DNA from: Anaerolineales bacterium
GTDB lineage: Bacteria; Chloroflexota; Anaerolineae; 4572-78; J111
NCBI GenBank assembly: GCA_020634855.1
Contig: JACKAU010000020.1
Span: 1-64,000 of the forward strand
DNA length: 64,000 nt
Reading direction: 5' to 3'
Shown here: one piece after another, positions 49,928 through 59,471 of the stretch
How the letters are laid out: every line of letters starts with the position of its first letter
Numbering within the stretch: position 1 is the stretch's first letter
Position numbers and translations under genes: made by a program
Notes under the pieces: generated by a model
Told to the model about the DNA's origin: nothing
What the model saw: the letters and a program-made list of their open reading frames with translations, nothing else
Database searches by the model: none

Positions 49928-51439
49928 TCATGACTTTGTCCAAAAATCAATGCGCTCAAATGTAAGATGAATGACTTGCCGGGTCTGTTCGGTGATTTTG
50001 GCCCGATCATCCAACCGGTAGCCGCACAACCACAAAATGCGATCATCGGCCACCAGAATGGGTAGCCGGCGGCGATAAGCCGCCGGAATTTTGGCGTCGA
50101 TCATAAACCTCTTGACTGTTTTGCGGTGGCCTGCTCCCAGCGGGTGAAATTGATCGCCGGGCTGCCGCGTCCGCAGCTTGATGTCGCTGCCTACGGCGGC
50201 GGCATCAATAAAAGCCTCCCAGCGGGTGGCCTGCTTGATTTTTGGCCAGGCAGCCCGCGTCATTGGCCAAAGGGTGGTCTTTAACTGCCAATTGGTCAAT
50301 GGTAACGGCGTCAAACCCGGCAGCTGTACAATTAGCGGTCGGCTGATGGCCGGTAGCGCAAAATCAGCCGCCTGCTCCTGCACAGAAGCAAGGTTTGAGG
50401 TGATTGAAATAGTTTCGTAGTTGAGACGGATAGTTAGCCCATCGGGCCAGGTAATCAGGGCGCCGGTTTGACCTTTGGCCAACACTGAGATTGCGTTTTC
50501 AATATGGTCAAAGCCGATGTTGAATAGATGGCCCTGTAACTGCTGGATGGCTCGCCGGAGCGTCGCTCGCTTCATACCCATCGGTAAATCCAGCCAGCTT
50601 TCGCGAACAAAATCGATGGTTTGAGCCACCGCTGCGGCGATAATATCCGGCCAAACCCTATCGACCTGCTGTTCGATCAGATCGTTCTCGGCTGCCGCAA
50701 TTTTGGCCGTGTTTTGTAGCCGCTGCCGAATATTCGGATTGTAACTCTCCAGGTAAGGCAGTAACTCGTGCCGCAGGCGGTTTCGGAAGAAGGTGGTATC
50801 CTGATTAGAACTATCGTAACGCGGGTTGAGTTGATGGGCGTGACAGTAGGTTTCTATTTCGTGGCGAGGGGTATCAAGCAGAGGTCGAATAAGGGCGACC
50901 GGTTTGGAGGACGGTGGGGTGATATCGTGCGGATGAAGCGGCAGGGCCGCAATATTCACTTGTGATGCCATCCCACGCAGCCCGTTTAGACCGGAGCCGC
51001 GTAAAAAATGCATAAGAACGGTTTCAACTTGGTCGTCGGCATTATGACCGACCGCTATTTTATTGGCGCCAACCTTATCGGCTATAGACCATAAGAAAGC
51101 GTAGCGAACTTGCCGAGCCGTTTCTTCAAGCGACTGCCGGCGCTGCGCTGCCAAGTCAGCTACCGGCCGCGACTCTGAAAAAAACGGTAATTGCCACTGG
51201 TTAGCTATATTTCGGACAAAATCCGCTTCGACATCCGAGTCGGGACGGCGTAATTGGTGGTTGAGATGAGCGACGGTTGGCGGGGGCAGATTTAAGTCAT
51301 GACACAGGCTAGTTAAGAGATGCAGCAAGCCCAGCGAATCAGGCCCGCCTGACACACCGACAACTAGTGTATCGTCCGGCGTAATTAGTCGGTTTTTTTG
51401 GCAAAACGATTTGATTTTTTCGAGTAAGTCCTGACCCAC
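49928..51439 (-). CDS. tilS: tRNA(Ile)-lysidine synthase
   Basis: This 503-residue enzyme converts C34 of the CAU anticodon of tRNA-Ile2 to lysidine, an essential step for decoding AUA. The N-type ATP pyrophosphatase P-loop SGGPDSLGLLHLL is at about residues 30-42, and GHNADDQVETVLMHFLRGSG follows. The C-terminal TilS substrate-binding and C domains are present (PGDQFHPLGAGHRKTVKRFM), so this is the long form. It starts 14 bases after the giant cyclase gene ends, on the same strand. Confidence 0.94.
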   Translation of the reverse strand: MGQDLLEKIKSFCQKNRLITPDDTLVVGVSGGPDSLGLLHLLTSLCHDLNLPPPTVAHLNHQLRRPDSDVEADFVRNIANQWQLPFFSESRPVADLAAQRRQSLEETARQVRYAFLWSIADKVGANKIAVGHNADDQVETVLMHFLRGSGLNGLRGMASQVNIAALPLHPHDITPPSSKPVALIRPLLDTPRHEIETYCHAHQLNPRYDSSNQDTTFFRNRLRHELLPYLESYNPNIRQRLQNTAKIAAAENDLIEQQVDRVWPDIIAAAVAQTIDFVRESWLDLPMGMKRATLRRAIQQLQGHLFNIGFDHIENAISVLAKGQTGALITWPDGLTIRLNYETISITSNLASVQEQAADFALPAISRPLIVQLPGLTPLPLTNWQLKTTLWPMTRAAWPKIKQATRWEAFIDAAAVGSDIKLRTRQPGDQFHPLGAGHRKTVKRFMIDAKIPAAYRRRLPILVADDRILWLCGYRLDDRAKITEQTRQVIHLTFERIDFWTKS

Positions 51440-51453
51440 GGTCTATCATCTTT

Positions 51454-54400
51454 TCATGAGGCTGGCGCAGTGGCAACGGCTCCGGCGATCTCCCGTAGTT
51501 TGTCAGCATAGGAATGGGTCAGGAAGGTTTGACGAATTTCGGCTGAAGCCAGATGATTCAGTAAATCGCCTTGAATAGTTTGCGCCCTAACCACGGCCTC
51601 TCTGGCTGCGGTCAGGTTTTCGGCGCATTGGTAGACATATGCACTTTGAATTTGGATGGGAAACTGGACTAACCGACTGTTGGTTTCGTGCGCTACTTGG
51701 GCGGCTCGGCTGATGGCCTCAATCGCCTCATCATAGTTTTGGTTGTGGGTGGCTAAGATTGATTGTAGCCACAGCCCGCGCGCCACAAACTCGCGCATAT
51801 CACTGGCCTCGGCCAGCGCTAAAAGATTGGTCAATCGGTTTTTAGCCTTGTCCCACTCATTGATATCGATGTAAGCCCGGATGAGCTGGTATAGGATCAT
51901 AACCTCATCGGCCGTGAAGCCCATATTGTGAGCGTTGACCTGCACGTTTTCTAACTCGATCACCGCTTCATTTAGCCGGTTAAGGTGACGATAAGCTGTA
52001 CCCAGCACCGACTGGGTTTTCATCACATATAAAGGCGAGCCAAGTTCATGGGCTAATCGCACACTCTGTTCAGCTTGTTGTAAGCCTTCGTCGGTTTGCC
52101 CCACGGTTAAATTGGAATAACCCATCCAGGCCAGACCCAAGGCAATGGAAGATTTTTGCTCTTGCTCCTCGGCTAGGGTCAGGCCTTCTTGTAATGTGTT
52201 GCGGGACTCATCCAGGTAGCCTTGATAGAGCAGGGCCAGCCCTTGATAATATTTAATGAGCGGCACGCGATAAAAATCGCCGGATTTTTTGTGCAGTTCC
52301 AACAATTCCTGAGCGGTGGCATCTGCTTCTTGATAATTGGCGATAAAGACCTGGCCCATCAAGACCGAGTACAGCGAGTTCATCAGACCGCTGCGATACC
52401 CCAAACGCCGGCTCAGTGGCATAATATCATGCTCATAGCGATCCAAACTGGCGTTGATTTCGCCCTGTTCCAACATAACCTTGGCTAACCCGTCTTCGGC
52501 GGTCAAACGGGCCAGATCGTAATTAACGGTGGTGCTGGCCTCGCTGGCTTCCCGAAAACACGAGGTTGCCAAATCTAATCCGCCCATTTGATAGTAAAAA
52601 TTACCAAGTTGGTTGAGGGTGTCGGCAATACCGCTTTTGTCGCCAATCCGGCGGGCCACAGTTAGCGCCTTCTGGAAATATTGGGACGCCAGCGTAAAAT
52701 TGAGGTGACTGGCTTGCAGCGCGCCATTACCATTGAGCGCTCGCATTTGAGCCGCGTCATCATTCAGTTCGATGGCCTTGGCCAGCATCGCTTCATAATC
52801 GGTCATTGCCTCTTGAATTTCACCCAGGCGGGTATAGATTTTGGCGCGTCCCTCGTAGATTTCCAAAAAGGTCTTTTCATCAGCCCGCGCGCCGATCATT
52901 TCCGCTACCTCCAGCGCCCGCGAATAAAACGTGATGGCTTGTTGGTTGGCAAATGATTGAATGGCCGCCACGGCTGCCCGCAGCAGATAACGCAGCGCGC
53001 GATCCCAAATTTCGCTTTTTTCATAATGCTCGGCTACGTTGGGAGCGTACTCTTCTCCCAATAACCAATACTGCCGCGATAGGTAATCGCCGATTTGTTT
53101 GTGAATGAGCTGCCGCTGTTGGTGCAGCAGCGAGTTGTAAGCCGTTTCATAGGTGAGCACATGCTTAAAGATGTATTCCGGTTCGGGTTCGGGGGTCTTG
53201 ACTTCGATGAGATCGGCAATTTCCAGTTGTTCCAACGCTTTTTTCAGAATTTCAGGGTCATTGACGATGGGTGACAAGATGAAATGCGGGAAAACACGGC
53301 CAATCACAGCCGCAATTTGCAGTACTCGTTTAACCGGCTCTTCCAGACGGTCGATACGGGCGGTGAGTACCCCTTGTAAGGTATTGGGGATTTCAATTTC
53401 TGTGACCGGCCGGGTAATTTTCCACTGCTCATCAACCCGTTCGATGACGCCTTCTTCAATTAGGCTGCGAATGACCTCTTCCAAAAACAGCGGATTGCCT
53501 TCGGCCCGACTCAGCAGCAGATCTTCCAACTCGCGCGGCAGCGGATCGATCTTGAGGAGATGTTTGATGACCTGCCGGCTTTCTTCATTCGTGAGCGGCC
53601 ATAAGGTCAACTCTTGAAACTGTTCGCTCGCCTCTTCGGCGCTGGCTAGCTTTACTTTCCAAAAAGCAGTGTCTCGTTCCAGACGCGTCACACAGATGAT
53701 CAAAATGGGATTGTAGACGGTGAGGGTGAACAAGAATTCAATTAACTGAACCGAACTGGGATCGGCCCAATGCAGATCTTCAAACACAAACACCAGCGAC
53801 TGCCGGGTAACTAACGCTTCGACCCATTCGCCCATGGCCACAAAAATACGCCGCTGCAAAACTTGCGGGTCGTTGAGCGGTAGGTCGCCGGTTACGTCGC
53901 TGTCAAGTTTAACGCCCAACATCGCCATCAAGTAGGGGATGACTTCATCTTTGCGCTTACCGAAAAGTTCATCGCCCATGGCATCCAATTTGAGCTTCAC
54001 CTGGGTGTCGTCGGCATTTTCCGGAACTTGGAGATAACTGTAAAGGATATCGACAAAGAGCCGGTTGGCAAACGATTGCCGGTAAGCCAGACCGCGACCA
54101 AAAAGCCAGCGTGATCCCTGCTCGGTTTCGTCTTGCTGGACAATTTTCACCACTTCGGCAATCAAGCGGGTTTTGCCCAAGCCGGCATCACCGTTAACGG
54201 TGACAATGCCACCCCGGCCTTGATGCAGTTGGCGATAAGCGCCGGTTAGCACCTCTACTTCGTGTTCACGGCCAATCAGCGGCGCTTCCATCCCGGTTAA
54301 ACCGCGTTGGGTTTGGCTTAAATCGCGAGCGCCCTTTAATAGGTAAACTTTCAGCGGTTTGGCTTTGCCCTTAACCTGAATCGGTTCGCGTTCTTCAAAG

Positions 54401-55023
54401 GTAAAGAGACGGTTGGTGAGGTTGTACGTGTCTTCATTCACCAGGATTTCGCCCCTAACCGAGGCTGACTCTAACCGAGCCGCGACATTGACCGCGTCGC
54501 CCATCACCGTGTAGGAGCGTTTGCGGTCGGTGCCGACCATCCCGGCGATAACCATCCCCGTGTTGACGCCCATATGGATGCCCAGCGGTTTGGGTAGCGG
54601 TATCGGCGGGTTTTCGTTGAATTTTTTGAGCCGTTCCATCATCGACAGGCTGGCGCGCAGGGCTAGCTCCGGATCATTTTCGTGAGCCGTGGGCGCGCCG
54701 AACAGCGCCATAATCTCATCACCGACATATTTGTCGATGTAACCGTCATACTCATAAATAGCTTCACTGAGTTCGCTGAGCAGTCCGTTGATGAGACGAA
54801 CCACTTGCTCGACTTGACCCGCCGTTTTAGCCGCATCATTGAGCGCGGTAAAACCGGAAATATCGGCAAAGATAATGGTCACCTGCCGGCGATCCCCCTG
54901 AAGCGGGGCATTGATGAGTGAAGTGGCCCGATCGGCCGCCGTGATTTCGGTTCCACATGAACCGCAAAAAAAATGGTCTGAGGGGTTTACGAATCCACAG
55001 ACATCACACTTTAGTCCGTCCAT
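51454..55023 (-). CDS. adenylate/guanylate cyclase-AAA ATPase-TPR signalling protein
   Basis: This is a 1189-residue multidomain regulator. A zinc ribbon is formed by Cys6, Cys9, Cys20 and Cys23. A class III nucleotide cyclase domain (about 45-230) has metal-binding Asp54 (FADISGF) and Asp102 (KYVGDEIMALFG) and the transition-state pair Asn179/Arg183 (GDAVNVAARLES), so it looks catalytically intact. An AAA/STAND-type ATPase has Walker A GDAGLGKT near 278-285 and Walker B-like LVFVFEDLHWADP. About 500 residues of TPR repeats follow (YYQMGGLDLATSCFREA and many others). This architecture is known from Chloroflexota, Cyanobacteria and Actinobacteria. The ligand is unknown. Confidence 0.9.
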   Translation of the reverse strand: MDGLKCDVCGFVNPSDHFFCGSCGTEITAADRATSLINAPLQGDRRQVTIIFADISGFTALNDAAKTAGQVEQVVRLINGLLSELSEAIYEYDGYIDKYVGDEIMALFGAPTAHENDPELALRASLSMMERLKKFNENPPIPLPKPLGIHMGVNTGMVIAGMVGTDRKRSYTVMGDAVNVAARLESASVRGEILVNEDTYNLTNRLFTFEEREPIQVKGKAKPLKVYLLKGARDLSQTQRGLTGMEAPLIGREHEVEVLTGAYRQLHQGRGGIVTVNGDAGLGKTRLIAEVVKIVQQDETEQGSRWLFGRGLAYRQSFANRLFVDILYSYLQVPENADDTQVKLKLDAMGDELFGKRKDEVIPYLMAMLGVKLDSDVTGDLPLNDPQVLQRRIFVAMGEWVEALVTRQSLVFVFEDLHWADPSSVQLIEFLFTLTVYNPILIICVTRLERDTAFWKVKLASAEEASEQFQELTLWPLTNEESRQVIKHLLKIDPLPRELEDLLLSRAEGNPLFLEEVIRSLIEEGVIERVDEQWKITRPVTEIEIPNTLQGVLTARIDRLEEPVKRVLQIAAVIGRVFPHFILSPIVNDPEILKKALEQLEIADLIEVKTPEPEPEYIFKHVLTYETAYNSLLHQQRQLIHKQIGDYLSRQYWLLGEEYAPNVAEHYEKSEIWDRALRYLLRAAVAAIQSFANQQAITFYSRALEVAEMIGARADEKTFLEIYEGRAKIYTRLGEIQEAMTDYEAMLAKAIELNDDAAQMRALNGNGALQASHLNFTLASQYFQKALTVARRIGDKSGIADTLNQLGNFYYQMGGLDLATSCFREASEASTTVNYDLARLTAEDGLAKVMLEQGEINASLDRYEHDIMPLSRRLGYRSGLMNSLYSVLMGQVFIANYQEADATAQELLELHKKSGDFYRVPLIKYYQGLALLYQGYLDESRNTLQEGLTLAEEQEQKSSIALGLAWMGYSNLTVGQTDEGLQQAEQSVRLAHELGSPLYVMKTQSVLGTAYRHLNRLNEAVIELENVQVNAHNMGFTADEVMILYQLIRAYIDINEWDKAKNRLTNLLALAEASDMREFVARGLWLQSILATHNQNYDEAIEAISRAAQVAHETNSRLVQFPIQIQSAYVYQCAENLTAAREAVVRAQTIQGDLLNHLASAEIRQTFLTHSYADKLREIAGAVATAPAS

Positions 55024-55109
55024 ATTGCCGGGATTCTTCCTGTAGCATTAAGGTTTCTATTAGTTTGATGATATTACATCCCTAGAAATATGTCAACGGG
55101 CTAAATTGA

Positions 55110-55202
55110 CTATCGGCCCTTTGGTTGCACCGGTTTAAATACGCCGCAGGCCAATGGCGCCAAGGCCAGAATAACCCCTGTCACCCATAGAATGGCTTTC
55201 AT
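55110..55202 (-). CDS. 30-residue hydrophobic peptide
   Basis: This tiny gene encodes a peptide beginning MKAILWVTGVILALAPLACG and ending in a basic tail (KPVQPKGR). AAAGGG lies about eight bases before the ATG, which supports translation. It is one transmembrane-like helix. It lies between a minus-strand terminator (55220) and the cyclase gene (starts 55023). It could be a membrane micropeptide, a type I toxin-like peptide or a chance frame. A longer version starting at 55301 would run through the terminator hairpin and is less likely. Confidence 0.4.
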   Translation of the reverse strand: MKAILWVTGVILALAPLACGVFKPVQPKGR

Positions 55203-55219
55203 TTCTGCACCCTTTGAAC

Positions 55220-55255
55220 AAAAATCTCCCCAGACGTTACGCACATCTGGGGAGA
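55220..55255 (-). terminator. rho-independent terminator (minus strand)
   Basis: Read on the minus strand, TCTCCCCAGA pairs perfectly with TCTGGGGAGA around an 11-base loop and is followed by TTTTTG. It lies between the 21-residue frame (55307-55372) and the 30-residue frame (55110-55202). Confidence 0.85.
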
Positions 55256-55306
55256 CAGTAACAAATAGGGAGAGATACGCTTGGCTTACTTCACCAACCA
55301 TGCTAT

Positions 55307-55372
55307 CTAGACATGGTCAGCAGCCACACAGCATAAGGTGGGTCTCATGATATGTGCGTTTGATTCGTTCAT
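55307..55372 (-). CDS. 21-residue Cys-Cys peptide, possible leader
   Basis: A 21-codon frame ends ...MRPTLCCVAADHV. A strong GGATGGAGG Shine-Dalgarno site lies about ten bases before the ATG. A small hairpin (ATCCTT...AAGGAT) lies just ahead of that site. A perfect terminator follows 52 bases after the stop. This order of ribosome binding site, short peptide with tandem rare codons (Cys-Cys) and terminator resembles an attenuation leader. The genes beyond have no evident link to cysteine. It may equally be an unrelated peptide gene. Confidence 0.35.
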   Translation of the reverse strand: MNESNAHIMRPTLCCVAADHV

Positions 55373-55521
55373 ATCAGGCTGACCTCCATCCTTATAAGTA
55401 AAGGATAATGCAAAACTCTGAGTCAAACAACAGTCACTTGAAGGGACATTTCACTAGCCGGATGGTTAGTTTTCGACCTGGTCGGGTGGCTAAGTCTCCC
55501 GAACGAACGAATCCGGCCTGG

Positions 55522-57174
55522 TTACCGTGGTACCTCAACAGTCAGGCGGGTACCTTGTGTCAGCTTGGACTCGATCTGCCACCGGCCGCCAATGGCCTCC
55601 GCTCGTTCTTTCATAGTTAATAGTCCCCAACTAAATTGGTCGATGGGCCTTTGAAGTTCAAACCCCAGGCCGTCATCAATGACAACTATGCGGACCAGCT
55701 CCTCTTCTGTCTCGACGATAACGGTAACTTTTTGGGCTTGGGCGTGTTTGGCGACATTTAGCAGCGCCTCTTGAGCAATTCGGAACAGTGTATGCTCTTT
55801 AGCCGGAGCTAAACGGGGGGTAGGTTCCTTGCCTTTGACGGTAAATTTAAACATGACTCGCCCGACCAGTTGTTCACCGTACCAACGGATGGCAGCCACC
55901 AAACCGTAATCATCCAAAACCGGTGGTCGTAAATCGGCCATCACATCTTGAATACATTCGGTGGTCTGCTCCAATAACGCGAGCGAGTCGTCGATCAATG
56001 ACATTGTCGTTTCCATTGACTGAGGCGGGCTGTTCTTGATGCGGGTTCGGACCGCACTGAGATTGAGATTAAGAGCGGTTAAACTTTGGCCGACTTGATC
56101 ATGCAGTTCACGGGCCAGATTTTTTCGTTCGGTTTCTTGAGCTTCGGCTAACCGGCCGGTTAAGGCGCGAAGTTGTTGGCGATGTTGGCTAATATCATTG
56201 ATCAACTGTTCTTTTTCCAGCTCGATCTTTTTTCGCTCGGTGATGTCCCGGCTAATCCCAACCAGCCCTATAACCTCTCCCGCCTCATTCTTCAACGGTA
56301 TCTTAGTCGTTAACATCCATCTACGATTCCCCATTGAGTCGAGGTGCGGCTCTTCTTTCCCGACTAACGGCTGCCCATCTATAAAAATTGTTTGCTCATC
56401 ACTGTAGTACTCAGTCGCAATTTCATCCGGGTAGTAATCGAAATCGGTTTTTCCAACCATGTCGTCCGGCGATTCAGCCCCCATGATCTGGGCCAAAGCC
56501 CGGTTAGCCACGATGAAGCGGCTCTTGATATCCTTGAAATAAATGTAATCCGGTAGATTATCGATCAGGGTTCGAAGTAGATTGTGTTCTTGTAGTAGCA
56601 TCTCTTCGGCCAATCTCCGGGCGGTAATGTCGATGTGAATCACCACAGCCCCTTCATAACCCCCATTTAATGGCGCGGCTTGCAAAATATACCAGGCCTC
56701 TTTTGTCGGCGCATGACATGGATACTCAAGGGTAAAGCAATTCTCAACGCCGGCTAAAACCGATTGGAGGCCATCAAGCGCTGGGGCGGCTTCGTGGCTG
56801 CCCCGGCTCACGGCTCGACGACAGACGGTGAGGTAATTTACTCCTTCGCAGGTATGGGCTAACGAAGGGTCGCCGTTGCTCCGAGCAAACTGTTTCCAGG
56901 CGTCGTTCACGGCAATAATGGTGCCGTCTTTATCCAGCACAGCAACATGCGCTTTGATAGCATCCAAAATGGTTTGATTAGGATTTTCGCTGACCTTTAG
57001 AGCCTCTAAACCCTGGCGGCGAATATCCATGTTAGTAATCTGAATTTCCTTTAGAGCGGTCGAAATTTCCTCAACCCCAAGAGTCAATTCGGCTAGGGAA
57101 ATCGGAGCCTCCCGAAGTTGGCTCAACCGCTGAAAGATGCTCTCGAGTTGCTGGTCGAGCACCTTGTCATTCAT
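55522..57174 (-). CDS. PAS-domain sensor histidine kinase (HisKA_3)
   Basis: This 550-residue kinase has no membrane helix, so it is cytoplasmic. Two PAS domains are visible (about 70-190 and 200-318); the second has YIYFKDIKSRFIVANRALAQ and ends GLVGISRDITERKK. A short coiled coil leads into HisKA_3 with the phospho-acceptor His358 (LARELHDQVGQ) and a HATPase_c domain (IDDGLGFEL, TMKERAEAIGG). The second PAS and kinase core are close paralogues of the kinase at 59849. No response regulator is adjacent. The two unknown proteins between the kinases may be functionally connected. Confidence 0.9.
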   Translation of the reverse strand: MNDKVLDQQLESIFQRLSQLREAPISLAELTLGVEEISTALKEIQITNMDIRRQGLEALKVSENPNQTILDAIKAHVAVLDKDGTIIAVNDAWKQFARSNGDPSLAHTCEGVNYLTVCRRAVSRGSHEAAPALDGLQSVLAGVENCFTLEYPCHAPTKEAWYILQAAPLNGGYEGAVVIHIDITARRLAEEMLLQEHNLLRTLIDNLPDYIYFKDIKSRFIVANRALAQIMGAESPDDMVGKTDFDYYPDEIATEYYSDEQTIFIDGQPLVGKEEPHLDSMGNRRWMLTTKIPLKNEAGEVIGLVGISRDITERKKIELEKEQLINDISQHRQQLRALTGRLAEAQETERKNLARELHDQVGQSLTALNLNLSAVRTRIKNSPPQSMETTMSLIDDSLALLEQTTECIQDVMADLRPPVLDDYGLVAAIRWYGEQLVGRVMFKFTVKGKEPTPRLAPAKEHTLFRIAQEALLNVAKHAQAQKVTVIVETEEELVRIVVIDDGLGFELQRPIDQFSWGLLTMKERAEAIGGRWQIESKLTQGTRLTVEVPR

Positions 57175-57216
57175 TATTTCTCTCCTGATATTCGATTTTA
57201 TTTGATGACTATTCGT

Positions 57217-57933
57217 TTATCTAATGACTACCCGTGGTTGGAGTTCAAATTCAAGACCGGCCAATAATTCGGCCCAATTTCGTCTGGTTCGAATGAGGGG
57301 CATTGCTGCCGCCGCTTTTCGCTCTGGCATCAGTTGATGCAAATTATAAGTACCAGGCTCTAAAGCGTGAATCCGGCTGGCGCCGCCCAAACCTTCCCGA
57401 AGCAGAACGCGATCACCCGCTTCGTAATTCGGTCCCGGCTCAATGGTGATGACCGCGGCTTTGTGGGCAAAATGGAAGCGGTTTAAGTCAAGCGGACGGG
57501 TCCGGCTGGGATATTCCCAATCGTAAAATAATAGAGAAGGCAAACGCTGATCGGCATCTTTATATAGGCTGACACGCAAACGATAACCGCTGTCCGGATT
57601 AGGACTGGTAACGATCAATACCCCCGCCGTCCGATTTTCAATAGCCTGAGCCTCATAGTAAAGCTGGTTCAGATCGACATCATCAGCAATAATCGGATCG
57701 ATCGCCACGGTGTCGGTGTGCGGGCAGCCTATTTCCCGCATAAGCCGAATGTGATCCCCGGTTCGATACTCATCGCCCGGTTTAATCACCACCCGAACCG
57801 CTCTATCGGCCGACTCATGGTGGGTCAGGTTGTGAAAATATTGGCGCTGGTTCACATCGTGGTCGTCTAGAGTGTAGCACGGAAACTGGGCGTGTGGCCT
57901 ATCATACAGTTCAACATATAAGTGAGTCATCAT
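57217..57933 (-). CDS. hypothetical protein with a duplicated domain
   Basis: I do not recognise this 238-residue protein, but it is clearly an internal duplication. Residues about 45-91 (VVIKPGDEYRTGDHIRLMRE ... DLNQL) align with residues about 159-201 (ITIEPGPNYEAGDRVLLREG ... NLHQL). Each is preceded by a segment with an LYxD-like pattern. The shared signature is PGxxYxxGDxxxLxRExG. GGGAGG lies ahead of the ATG at 57933. It is encoded between the PAS kinase and the MEMO1-AMMECR1 fusion on the same strand, with gaps of about 40 bases on either side, so co-transcription is likely. Confidence 0.7.
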   Translation of the reverse strand: MMTHLYVELYDRPHAQFPCYTLDDHDVNQRQYFHNLTHHESADRAVRVVIKPGDEYRTGDHIRLMREIGCPHTDTVAIDPIIADDVDLNQLYYEAQAIENRTAGVLIVTSPNPDSGYRLRVSLYKDADQRLPSLLFYDWEYPSRTRPLDLNRFHFAHKAAVITIEPGPNYEAGDRVLLREGLGGASRIHALEPGTYNLHQLMPERKAAAAMPLIRTRRNWAELLAGLEFELQPRVVIR

Positions 57934-57968
57934 TAGCCTCCCTGGGCCGTCATTGGCCCTGATCTATT

Positions 57969-59471
57969 TTATTTTTGTTCTTTAAATTTTAAGGTCGTAA
58001 AGCGATATAAATCGGCCCCTTCCTGCCAAGCGTGGGGGGGCAACTGCGCTTTGCGACACAACTGCTCCAAGAACGTCCGGCGACTCCAACCGGCGCGCTC
58101 GGCGACTTCCGGCAGGAGTAAGCCCCGCTGTTCGCCTTGGCTAATTAGCAAGCCGTGGTGTCCGATCTCGATTTCCTCTATTCGAGTAATTCGCTCCAGG
58201 GGCGACAGGATGGAAATTTCAATGACGATATCATCCAACGCTTCAATCGTGATTGGCGACAAACGCGGATCGGCCGTGGCGGCGCTGACGGCCGTATTTT
58301 GAACCACCTGATACAAAGGCAGGTTGGCGGGGATGTGGCCCATGCATCCTCTTAATTTTAGGGTCGGCTCATCGATGCTGCGGGTGGTCGAACTCTGCGC
58401 TTTAGGCCGGTCATAAGGCTGTTTTTCGGCGCTGCGTAGCGTGACAAACGCCCCGGCTCGGCGTAGCAAAGCCGGATCAACCGGGGGCAGGTTAGGGATC
58501 GCGGCCGATTGGAGATAACCGGCTATCGTCGCGCGGGCCAACTTGAGTAGATACTGCTGCTGCTCAAATGTCAGCGAGAGCGGCTGGTAGCGCCACATCA
58601 TCACCGCTCCGTAGCCAACCACTTTATCCGCGTTGCCTCGCGGCGAGTGACCGGAATTGGCATAATGCAGGACCGTGGTGGTATCGGCCCCTCGTCCGGC
58701 GGCAACACCCATGGTGACCAAAATAGGCCCCAGACCGCAGGCGCAGGTCTTCAGGTTAGGCACGCCCTCAGCCATCAACCGAGCGATAGTGGCTCTTACC
58801 TCCGCCATCCGTCCGGTTTCGATGGCGGCCAGCGTGGTTTGATCAACCCGAAAGGCATCCTCGAACTTAGGATAATGGGCCAGATCGGACGAGGCAATGA
58901 CCACCGTCCCCTGGTCCGGCAGAACCGTGAGCAGGGCCTTGGTCAGGGCCTCAACCGTCTCCTCATTCGGGGAACTCATCAGGATGGGGATGATACGGCA
59001 GTTGGGGCAAACCCGTTGTAGAAATGGCAGTTCGATCTCAATCGGATGCTCGTTCAAATGCGCTGCCGGGTCGAAGTGAATCCGCGGGTCCGCCGCGATT
59101 AGCGCCTCGGCCAAAGCCTCGTCAACCGGCACAGTCCCTAAAGGCGTTTCAAAGCCGCCTTTAGCCCACACCGCAATCGGCTGTGACAGGGGCGGCCGGT
59201 GATCGGCGGCGATGATCACCGCGAGCTGGTAGTCCCCATCCCGCAACTGTCTGAAGCCGCTGGCCGCCACTGCCCCGGAGAATATATAGCCGGCATGAGG
59301 CACAACCAAGCCCAGCGGCTGCCCGTCGACCGGGTTGGCCTGATTTAACAGGGTGTCAACGATCTGGGCCAACATCTCCGGCTGGTCAGGATACCATTGG
59401 CCGGCCACCACCGGCGGCCGGATTGCTGCCGCCGAGCTATTCGATTCCTCAATATTCAGATCGGTGCTCAT
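57969..59471 (-). CDS. MEMO1-AMMECR1 fusion (AmmeMemoRadiSam proteins B and A)
   Basis: This protein of about 500 residues fuses a MEMO1-like domain (about 20-300: VVPHAGYIFSGAVAASGF, HPIEIELPFLQ, SSDLAHYP) to an AMMECR1 domain (about 320-500: LRGCMGHIP, LISQGEQRGLLLPEVAERAGW). MEMO1 proteins carry a dioxygenase-like metal site. In the known three-gene system these two go with a radical SAM protein, which is not in this window. The biochemical role remains unknown. The start is uncertain: ATG 59471 is used; GTG 59555 and ATG 59504 are in frame, and none has a good ribosome binding site. Confidence 0.88.
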   Translation of the reverse strand: MSTDLNIEESNSSAAAIRPPVVAGQWYPDQPEMLAQIVDTLLNQANPVDGQPLGLVVPHAGYIFSGAVAASGFRQLRDGDYQLAVIIAADHRPPLSQPIAVWAKGGFETPLGTVPVDEALAEALIAADPRIHFDPAAHLNEHPIEIELPFLQRVCPNCRIIPILMSSPNEETVEALTKALLTVLPDQGTVVIASSDLAHYPKFEDAFRVDQTTLAAIETGRMAEVRATIARLMAEGVPNLKTCACGLGPILVTMGVAAGRGADTTTVLHYANSGHSPRGNADKVVGYGAVMMWRYQPLSLTFEQQQYLLKLARATIAGYLQSAAIPNLPPVDPALLRRAGAFVTLRSAEKQPYDRPKAQSSTTRSIDEPTLKLRGCMGHIPANLPLYQVVQNTAVSAATADPRLSPITIEALDDIVIEISILSPLERITRIEEIEIGHHGLLISQGEQRGLLLPEVAERAGWSRRTFLEQLCRKAQLPPHAWQEGADLYRFTTLKFKEQK

